Of a DNA stretch of 64,000 bases, positions 25,888-33,800 are shown piece by piece. The DNA lies in assembly GCA_032128395.1 (NCBI GenBank), contig JAQBGV010000046.1, positions 1-64,000 on the forward strand, in the 5' to 3' direction. This stretch comes from JAQBGV01 sp032128395 (GTDB lineage Bacteria > Planctomycetota > UBA8108 > UBA1146). A program made the position numbers and the translations under genes. How positions within the stretch are numbered: the first letter of the stretch is position 1; each line of letters begins with the position of its first letter. Under the pieces are notes generated by a model. The model was not told the DNA's origin. It saw only the letters and a program-made list of their open reading frames with translations, and did no database searches.

Positions 25888-27684
25888 CTACGGACAACTC
25901 GAGAAATCGCACCCGAGCGGATCGCCGGAGCTCGTCGGATCAGAGCCGCACATCGAGGGGGGTGGAAGCGGAGTCACCGGAGCGAATAGCGCAGCGAGAA
26001 ATGCGACCGCATCCGCGATGTTCAGGGTGCCATCGTCGTTCGCATCGCACGCGTCGGCGCAGCCGAGGATCGACGGCGGGGATCCAGGGAGGGGGAAGAG
26101 GAAACCGAGGAAGTGGATGGGATCTGCGATGTTCACCGCCGCATCGGAATTGCACCGACCGCGGACGAAGGGCACTCCGATCGACAGTTCTCCCGAGAGC
26201 GTCACGGGCGTCACCGGCAGCGAGTTCACCGTCACCTCGATCGCGAGGGGTGGGTTGCCGAACTGGTCCGTGAACGAGATCGTCGTCCCGCCCGTCGAAG
26301 GGGAGATCGGCACCTGGTAGTGAAGGAGCACCACTTCCTGCCCGGCAGCGGGGGAGAGGACAGTGGCAGTGCCGATCGGGACGAAGTCGAGCAGCGCCAA
26401 CACGGAACCGCCTTCGGTTCCACCGGGGGGGATGACGCTCTCGAAGTAGCCCGGCCCGAAGCCGCTGCACGTGAGCCCGGCGACGGCGGAGCCCGGCTCG
26501 ATCGAGGTCAGGACGAACTCGGGGGAGTCGTGCACCACACTGAACGAGAAGGCCTGGACCGGGCAGTCGGTGTCGAGGAGGACCGGGACCGCCACCTCGG
26601 TTCCCGGTAGCCCGCTGCGGCTCGCGACTTCGAGGGTCACTCCACCGGTCGGTGGGGGGAGAACCCTCTCGATCGACGATTCGGTGGGGGTCTCCGACCC
26701 GGGCAGGGGCACTCCCGCGACCAGGACTTCGAGGGGCACCGGAGGTGATCCGAGATCGCCGCGGAATGTGAAGACAGCAGTGGTGCAACCCCCTCCGACC
26801 GGTCCGATCGCGTCGTAGCCGATGTCGACGATCTCAGTGAGCCCCGCGGGGAGGGTCTCGAACGGCGGTGCGATGCTGACTTCACACTCGACGGTCAAGC
26901 CGTCTCCTCCCGCGGGAGTCAGATCGACGATGAACAGTTCGGGGCCGGTACCACCATGGGTCGTGTCGAGGAACGCGCTCGGATCGACCGACACCGGATC
27001 GACCAATCCGGAATCGTGACCGAGCCCAAAGCGAAATCCCTCGACCGGGTTCGGTGCGTGGAGCGTGACCGTCGCGCCGAACGGTGTTCCCACGACGAGA
27101 ACGGGTGGGGCGAGCAGCGCGAACTCCCCGAAGGTGATGAGCGCCGATCCCCGGTGTTGGCTCACGGGTGCAGTCAGCGTGGAGGTCAAGTAGAGCCTTA
27201 CACTGACCGAAGGGTTGCCGAGCCCAGAACAGAACACGAGAGAAGACCTGTCCCCGTTGGCCCCGACCGGTGTGTAGGTGGCCACGACCATCTCGAAGTC
27301 CGCGGTGGGTGGGACCAGATCGATCGCGAGGAAGTCGGCGATCCACGCGATCGTGAATCCCCCCGGCGGGGTCACTGTGCCGGCGAAGAAGGAGGGGCCG
27401 GCGCCGTTTCGGAGCGCTTGCATGTCTACCCCCTGCGAGATCGTGCTGGGGACGATCACCGACTCGTCGGAACACACCCCGAAGGTCGCCGCGTAGACCG
27501 CGTTCCCTTGGCTCGAGTCGAGGATGAACCGCGCTTCGAAGTCGGGGCTCCCCGGCTCGATCACGAAGTCCGGTGCGATGAGTGTGTACGAGGCGGTCTG
27601 GCCGACGAGCGCTCGGGGCGCGATCGAAGCGAGCAACAGGGATGCGGTGGCGACGAGCAGGATCGAGAGAATCGGTCTGGGCAT
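25888..27684 (-). CDS. Secreted cohesin-like/dockerin-like repeat protein
   Basis: A 598-residue exported protein. The signal peptide is residues 1-28 (MPRPILSILLVATASLLLAS, cleavage near Val-Gly-Gln). The mature part consists of three beta-sandwich repeats of cohesin-like look (GNAVYAATFGVCSDESV; GFRFGLGHDSGLVDPVS; AFSFSVVHDSPEFVLT), each with a hydrophobic strand followed by Ser/Asp. The C-terminal 90 residues carry two dockerin-like calcium loops (RCNSDAAVNIADPIHFLGFL and ACDANDDGTLNIADAVAFLA). Function unknown; such proteins are typical of planctomycete exoproteomes. It follows the 27700-28533 gene by 15 bases on the same strand. Confidence 0.8.
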   Translation of the reverse strand: MPRPILSILLVATASLLLASIAPRALVGQTASYTLIAPDFVIEPGSPDFEARFILDSSQGNAVYAATFGVCSDESVIVPSTISQGVDMQALRNGAGPSFFAGTVTPPGGFTIAWIADFLAIDLVPPTADFEMVVATYTPVGANGDRSSLVFCSGLGNPSVSVRLYLTSTLTAPVSQHRGSALITFGEFALLAPPVLVVGTPFGATVTLHAPNPVEGFRFGLGHDSGLVDPVSVDPSAFLDTTHGGTGPELFIVDLTPAGGDGLTVECEVSIAPPFETLPAGLTEIVDIGYDAIGPVGGGCTTAVFTFRGDLGSPPVPLEVLVAGVPLPGSETPTESSIERVLPPPTGGVTLEVASRSGLPGTEVAVPVLLDTDCPVQAFSFSVVHDSPEFVLTSIEPGSAVAGLTCSGFGPGYFESVIPPGGTEGGSVLALLDFVPIGTATVLSPAAGQEVVLLHYQVPISPSTGGTTISFTDQFGNPPLAIEVTVNSLPVTPVTLSGELSIGVPFVRGRCNSDAAVNIADPIHFLGFLFPLPGSPPSILGCADACDANDDGTLNIADAVAFLAALFAPVTPLPPPSMCGSDPTSSGDPLGCDFSSCP

Positions 27685-27699
27685 CGACGTCTCCTCTGC

Positions 27700-28533
27700 T
27701 CAGGGGCAGGACGGATAGGGGAGGCAGGGGATCGGACTCGGGACCAGGTCTACATCACAACTCGGCCACGGCGGGGGGATCGGCTGGGCCGAGAAGATGA
27801 GGCCGTTGAGGAGCGCAATCGCATCCGCGATGTTCAACCCGTCGTCCTGGTTGACATCCGCGGTCCGCGGGCAGTGCCCGGTGGGAACGCCGAGGAACAA
27901 GTGCTCGAGGAGGATCACCGCATCCGTCACCGAAGTTACGCCGTTCTGATCGACATCACCCCGGACGAATGTCGTGGGTGAGACCGCCGGCAGAATATCG
28001 ACCGAGCCGTCGATCAGCACCATGGGGATGAAGCTGCCACTGGCGAACACGACGTTGCCTATCCCGGTCCCGAGCGAACAGTAGGTCAGCGTGGTGACGC
28101 TGCCCACAACGGCCGCGGGTTGGATCATGTAGGTCCAATCGATCAACTCGTGCGCGGGGCCCGGAGGGAGCACGGTGATCGCGAGTGGCGGAGCGAAGAT
28201 GACGAAGCAGGAGATCCCGTCGACATCGACTGTCACGCTGAAGAGCTCGGGGGGGCCTCCGCCCTGGATGGTCGCGATGGCGACCCCGGGATCGATCGCG
28301 ACCGGGACGAGCACGAGCGGGTCGTGGCAGATCGAGGCCCTGAATCCGGTGATTCCGTTCCCGCTCGACGAGTCGAGTGAGAGCGAGAGCGTGACCCCAC
28401 CCCCGGCGCCCCCCGAGGTCGCGGGGAGCGAGAATGAATAACTCTGTGCGAACGCGATCGTCGGTGCCAGTATTAGGATCCCGACGGCGATCCAAACGGC
28501 GATCCCGACGAACCGGGTGCTTCTCGATTCCAT
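27700..28533 (-). CDS. Secreted cohesin-like/dockerin-like protein
   Basis: A 277-residue relative of the downstream neighbour. The signal peptide ends near AFAQ (residue 30). One cohesin-like beta domain follows (GNGITGFRASICHDPLVL), then two dockerin-like motifs, VRGDVDQNGVTSVTDAVILL and ADVNQDDGLNIADAIALLNG, and a Pro/Cys-rich tail. The ATG at 28533 is preceded by GAGAGGG and gives a clean signal peptide; the longer open frame upstream is not credible. Probably co-transcribed with the 598-residue protein. Confidence 0.82.
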   Translation of the reverse strand: MESRSTRFVGIAVWIAVGILILAPTIAFAQSYSFSLPATSGGAGGGVTLSLSLDSSSGNGITGFRASICHDPLVLVPVAIDPGVAIATIQGGGPPELFSVTVDVDGISCFVIFAPPLAITVLPPGPAHELIDWTYMIQPAAVVGSVTTLTYCSLGTGIGNVVFASGSFIPMVLIDGSVDILPAVSPTTFVRGDVDQNGVTSVTDAVILLEHLFLGVPTGHCPRTADVNQDDGLNIADAIALLNGLIFSAQPIPPPWPSCDVDLVPSPIPCLPYPSCP

Positions 28534-28637
28534 CCCCTGCCCTCTCTGGCTGGTGCGCTCGTCCCAGTCGGCACTCTTGGGATGATACGCCCGGAAACTC
28601 GGCCGCGAGTCCCGTGTTCGAGATCGATCTCGACGGC

Positions 28638-29948
28638 TCAGGGGTTCTTGTCGTCCGTCTCTCCCGTTCGGAGCGATTCGACCATGTCCCGGCACTCCTC
28701 GAGGTACTCACTCTGCGCGTACGCTCTCTCGAACTGCTGCAGTAGGGCGCGTGCCTTGGTTTCGTCCTCGGAGGCGACGGCGTAGTCGATCACGGTCAGA
28801 TACGCGCTCTCCGCGTCCTCGAGTTTGCTGAAGTGCGGGACGAGCTCTTCCAGCCGATCGAGGGGGAGGGCGATCGCGATGGATGAGAGACACCCCCATG
28901 AGTTGGGTTGGTCTGCCAATCCCTTCTCGGCGTGGGAGATCGCCTGGGGCACATCCCCCTTTCCGTAGTAGGCATCGGAGACCAGCTCGTGGACGTCCGC
29001 GTCCCAGCCGAGGGTCTCCGCATATTTCTCGAAGCTCTCGATCGCCAGGTCCCACTGTTCGAGGCCGCTCCGGGCCACTCCTCTCTGGTAGTGGACCAGC
29101 GGGTTGCCGCCGTCCAGTTTCTCGATGCGGTCGAGTTCCACGAGGGCTTTCTCGAACTCCTCCATGACGACGAACCCTCCCGACCGGAGGGTCCGAGCCA
29201 TGGTCTCGATCGCCATCGGGAGGTTTCGGTGGGTGAGGAGTTGATCGATCTTGGGCTGAATGTCGGTGAGAGCGCTCACCATGTCGCCCGTCGCGTTCGC
29301 CGCCGAATATGCCTGCATCATCGCCTGGAACGAACTCAACCACGCCGCCTTGCTGGTCACCGCGCCAAACATCGATCCCATCAGTGTCGAGACCCGCATG
29401 TTCTGGTCGAAGTCCTCCCAGTCGAATGCCCGCCACTCTCCATCGATTCGGGAAAGCCACCACCGGGACTTGGTGTGGACCTCGAGTTCGTCATCCCAGA
29501 ATCGTGCGTAAACGAGGAGGGTATCGGTGTCGAGACGGGCGATCTTGCGGATCTCCTGCTGGTGCCAACCCATCGCCTCACTCCACTGCCCCATCGATTG
29601 TTGGAACCCGACGTCGAACCCTCGAAGGAACTCGGATCGCCGACTGCCCCCGGGGATGTCGATCAGGCCCCGCGCTTCGGCGGACTCGATCAACTTCTCG
29701 CTCGAGAAGTGGCGCCTGATCGTGGACACGTCCCCATGAAGGAACGCTTTCCCGAGAGCGGTGAAGAACGTAGCGACTTCTCGGTGGATCGCCGGGTCGA
29801 CGACGGGTTCACCACCGGTGGTGTTGAGGAATGCTTCCCCGACTGCGGCATCCCGTTCGGCGGCGGACTCCGCGGGGGCGGGCTTCGAGTCGCAGCTCGC
29901 CAGCGCAACCGCGATTCCGATCAGCATCACTCGCACTGGAATAGTCAT
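28638..29948 (-). CDS. TPR-containing lipoprotein
   Basis: A 436-residue protein. The ATG at 29948 has GGAGGAG upstream and begins a lipoprotein signal with lipobox LASC (Cys19), so it should be anchored in the envelope. The middle (residues about 55-210) is a domain with FLRGFDVGFQQSMGQW and WWLSRIDGEWRAFDWED, which looks like a nuclear-transport-factor-2-like or DUF-type fold. The C-terminal 170 residues are TPR-like (NPLVHYQRGVARSGLEQWDL; VHELVSDAYYGKGDVPQAIS). Function unknown. It is followed by the dockerin gene 104 bases downstream. Confidence 0.75.
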   Translation of the reverse strand: MTIPVRVMLIGIAVALASCDSKPAPAESAAERDAAVGEAFLNTTGGEPVVDPAIHREVATFFTALGKAFLHGDVSTIRRHFSSEKLIESAEARGLIDIPGGSRRSEFLRGFDVGFQQSMGQWSEAMGWHQQEIRKIARLDTDTLLVYARFWDDELEVHTKSRWWLSRIDGEWRAFDWEDFDQNMRVSTLMGSMFGAVTSKAAWLSSFQAMMQAYSAANATGDMVSALTDIQPKIDQLLTHRNLPMAIETMARTLRSGGFVVMEEFEKALVELDRIEKLDGGNPLVHYQRGVARSGLEQWDLAIESFEKYAETLGWDADVHELVSDAYYGKGDVPQAISHAEKGLADQPNSWGCLSSIAIALPLDRLEELVPHFSKLEDAESAYLTVIDYAVASEDETKARALLQQFERAYAQSEYLEECRDMVESLRTGETDDKNP

Positions 29949-30248
29949 GACGCTCCTCCTGTTCGTCGAGCTTGCCCGAAGGGAGATCCTTGCATTGTTA
30001 CCGCCTCGCGGCATGGTGACCAGCCTCGAGTCGAGGGCGGAGAGATGCTCCAGCGACCGCCGCTGGCGAACATGGGGACGGTTCCACTCCTTCGGCCGCG
30101 ATGCGGACTGGTGGACAATCGACGGCCGATCGGCTCCGATACGGGCCCGCCCGGTTCGCCTTCCTCTCGATGACCGGAGATCTCCGATGCATTTCGGCAA
30201 CACGCTCGGACTCGCGGGCGCCTCCGAAGAAACCGCGGGACCTCGAAC
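29949..30248. other. Intergenic region between divergent genes
   Basis: Three hundred bases between the leftward TPR lipoprotein and the rightward acetyltransferase. Close to the lipoprotein gene lies a strong ribosome site and a TAACAA-like -10 candidate on the minus strand. Nothing else was recognised. Confidence 0.4.
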
Positions 30249-30764
30249 GTGATCCCGACCGACCGCCTCCGCCTCATCCCCGCCACCCGCGCGCACATCG
30301 AGGTGGCTCTCGAGAGCGATGACGCGCTCGGCGCCCTGCTGGGGGCCCGCGTCCCCGACACCTGGCCCCCCGAATACATCGACGAGCGGGCGCTCATCTA
30401 CACTTTGGATCGGCTCGCCGAGGGGCCGGAGCAAGCGGGGTGGTGGCTGCACTTCGTCGTGCTCGAAGGTGTCCCTGCCAAACTGATCGGCACTGCGGGC
30501 TACAAGGGTCCGCCGAAGGACGGGACCGTCGAGGTGGGATACGGGATCGTCGCCGATCACCAGCGGCGCGGCTACGCGACCGAGGCGACCCGCGCGCTGA
30601 TCGCGCACGCGTTCGCGCGCCCGGCTGTCCGCCGAGTGATCGCGGAGACTCTCCCCGAACTGATCCCGTCGATCGGAGTGCTCGAGAAACTCGGCTTCGT
30701 CCGCGCTGTGGAGGAAGGGTCGGAGCCGGGGGTGATCCGGTTCGAGCTCGAGCGGGGGGCGTGA
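30249..30764 (+). CDS. GNAT-family N-acetyltransferase (RimJ-like)
   Basis: A 171-residue acetyl-CoA-dependent acetyltransferase of the RimJ/RimL type. It starts TDRLRLIPATRAHIEVAL, has VGYGIVADHQRRGYATEATRAL (the acetyl-CoA pyrophosphate loop) and ends with IGVLEKLGFVR, all standard. The start is GTG 30249. The substrate (a protein N-terminus, small molecule or antibiotic) cannot be told from sequence. It is a single gene, convergent with the RHS gene 55 bases away. Confidence 0.85.
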   Translation: MIPTDRLRLIPATRAHIEVALESDDALGALLGARVPDTWPPEYIDERALIYTLDRLAEGPEQAGWWLHFVVLEGVPAKLIGTAGYKGPPKDGTVEVGYGIVADHQRRGYATEATRALIAHAFARPAVRRVIAETLPELIPSIGVLEKLGFVRAVEEGSEPGVIRFELERGA

Positions 30765-30819
30765 CCGAGCGTCTCGATGCCCTGACTCGGGGCGCCGGCT
30801 GTCCCTGATGCGCTCCCGG

Positions 30820-33800
30820 TTACCGGGCGTTCTGGATCGTCGCCATCATCGCGTCGTGCCTCGCCTTCTGCATGTTCGAAATCGTGTTGAACATCCCACC
30901 GGCGCTCTGGAGTCGCGGCCCGAGCTCGAGGAACAGCGACAGCCCGTCATGGACGTACCCTCGCTTCAGGGTGATGTTCGAGTACTTCGTCCGTCCCGGG
31001 CGCTTCAGCGTCCCCGCTTCGTGCCCGTGGTTGCCCCGCCTCAGCAAAATGTTCGAGTTCTCGGTCAGCGCTGCGCCTTTCAGCGTCCCCGGCTCGTGCC
31101 CGTGGCTGCTCCGCTTCAGGGTGATGTTCGAGTACTTCGTCCGCCCGGGGCGCTTCCGCGTGAGTTCCGGACCCTCCCAGCGGACCGGCCAGCCGTTCGA
31201 CGCGGCGAGCAGCCGCCCGGTCGTCGGCGGCCCCGCGCTCACCTCTCCGATCTGCAGACGCCACCACGGCGGCGGCTCGGGGAATTCGGCGCGGTACTCG
31301 AGCGGTGGGCCGTTCAGGAGGACGCGGCTGGAACTGCTCCTCGGGAGAGCGGATGAGATCACGGCTCCGCCGGGGATCACACCGCCAGCGGTCGCGAGTC
31401 TCCCGGGGAGGCCGCGGAGCGATGAGACCGCCGAGGCGGCTGCGGGCCCGACGCTCCTCGCCCCATCGCTGTCGCTCTGGTTCTGCCATGTCTTCGACTT
31501 CCGCCCTCGCGTCAGGCGGTGAGTGAGGTCGTAACCGCTCACGGCGACGGACTCGAATCCAGTCTCGTGCCCGGACTCGAAGCCCACCACGGCCCCGCGC
31601 AACAACTGCCCATCGCTCGTCGCATCGCCGCGACTCCAAGGGTTGTTCCCGGCGAAGTCGTAGCCGGTCATCGACGAGGCAGTCCCGTCCTGCAGATACG
31701 GGTCCGGCCACGGAGTCCGCACGTCCACGAACCGCCCCGCGAGCGGGTCGAGGGAACGCCCATCCGCCTCGTACCCACCGGACTCCGCGCGGTAGCGCAG
31801 GCCGTGGAAGAGGTACGGGTTCCCGACGAGTGACCCGGGGAGCGGGATCCCGGCCGCGTCCGAGAAACTCGGCGCTCCGTAGTCGTCGTACTCATAGCGC
31901 TCGACCGGCGCTCCCGCCGCATCGCAGAGCACCACGACGGACCCGAGGTCTTCCGATCGCAGGTAGAAGTCCTCCGGTCCCGCGCCGAGGTCGCGGCGCA
32001 TCTGGATTCGATTGTCGTCCGGAGGGTTGCTGAGGACGTAGGTCGCGAGAATCGCCCCGACGGCGTCCCGCTCCTCGATGACGTGCGGGCCGTCGTACAG
32101 GTACTCGGTGCGCGAGCTGCCGGCCACGAGCGTGTGCGTGCTCGCGATCCGCCGACCGAGCGCATCGTGCTCGTAGGTGTACGTTCCGCTGAAGGGATCG
32201 ACCGCCCCGACCATTCGGTCGCGATCGTCGTAGCTGAACTGCGCGCCCGGCGCGCCGAAGGGGGTGCGCGAGAGCAGGTTTCCCGCCAGGTCGTAGCTCC
32301 GCAGGTCGCACCCGGTCTGCGCGTACTGATGCACCGAGCCTCCCGCCGCGGGGTCGAGCAGATAGGGACCCGTGCAGCTCCCCGAGGTCACTTCGAGGCG
32401 GTTCCCCGACAGGTCGAGGGTGTACTGGGTGTCGCGCACCGGCAGACCGGCATCGTCGGTGACGAGCGTGCGGACCAACCGGTCGAGCGAGTCGTAGGTG
32501 AGCGAGCTGAAGATGGGGCTGCCGGGTCCGGTCCGGTCGCGCGCAATCTTGTTGCTCACGGGATCCCAGGCGTATCCGCGCGCATCGATCTGCACCGGAG
32601 GGCCGGCGGTTGCCCCTTGGCTGTGTCCGATGAATTCGACCCGTCGCTGGCGGTCGTAGTGATGGTCTGAGGTCGTGTCCGTGGCATCGGTCTGCCGGAG
32701 CAGACGATCCCCGATGTACTCGGTGGTGGTGATAATCGGCCCCGTCGTCGGGTCGGTGATCGTCGTCGGCCGGGCGAGCGCATCGTAGGCGAAGTCGAGC
32801 CCACGCCCCCCCGGATAGGTCATGGAGAGTCGGTTCCCGCTCCCCGAGTGAAGGTAGGTGACCACGCGACCATTCTGCACCTCCGACATCAGGTTCCCGA
32901 GCGAGTCGAAGTTCCGGAGCACTTCCGAGTCGTCATCCGCGGCGCGGACGAGCCTCGACAGGCCGTCGTAGGCGTACTCCTCGAACGTGGTCGCCGGCGA
33001 CACCCCGGGGCCGGGGAGTATGGTGCGCAGCGTCGGCCGTCCGAGGTTGTCGTAGGTGGTTTGGACCACCGTCCCGTTCGGATCGGTCGCGGAGACGAGG
33101 TCATCGAAAGAGTTCCAGACGAGGGTGTGCTCCACCCCGTTCGCGGAGGTCGCGAGTACCCGTCGGTCGCTCTCGTCGTACGCGAAGGTCGTCGTGTTCC
33201 CGTTCGGGTCGGTGACTGCGACGAGACGCGATGAGGCGTCCCACTGATACTGCGTGGTCGCAGTGGCGACCACCGTCCCCGTCCCGTCGCCGGTGTTGGT
33301 CAGGTCGAACACCTCGGCCACGAGGCGGTCGAGGGAATCGTACGTGGAGCGTGTGACATTGCCGCGTGCGTCGACACGGCGGACGCGGTTGTTCCGCGAG
33401 TCGTAGGCGAAGGTCTCGACTCCCCCCGCCGGATCGGTCACCGAGATGAGACGGCCGAGGTCGTCGTACGCGAAGGCGGTGATGTACGTCTCGGCGGGCA
33501 CGGTCGGATCGGTCGAGAGATCGATCTCGGTCCGCGCGACGACACTGCCCCGAGGGTCGTAGGAAAAGAGATCCTCGTTCCCCATCGCGTCGACCGCGCG
33601 CACGAGCCGCCCGTGCGAGTCGTACTCGTAGGTCGTCACGGCGCCGTCGTCGTCGGTGAGCGAGGTGATCCGCGAGATCGGCGCGTACCCGCTCGACCAG
33701 CTCGATGCGCCGTCCGTGAGGGGCGCCTGGGTCGCCGGGTCGAAGTGCAGGAACTGGCCGCCGCCGGGGCGGGAGAGATCGCCGAAGGCGGTGGTCACTT

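Noticed and set aside
30820..31700. Polymorphic RHS toxin with immunity gene
   Set aside because: The C-terminal part has no recognised toxin motif, and no small immunity-like gene lies downstream; the next gene is a convergent acetyltransferase.
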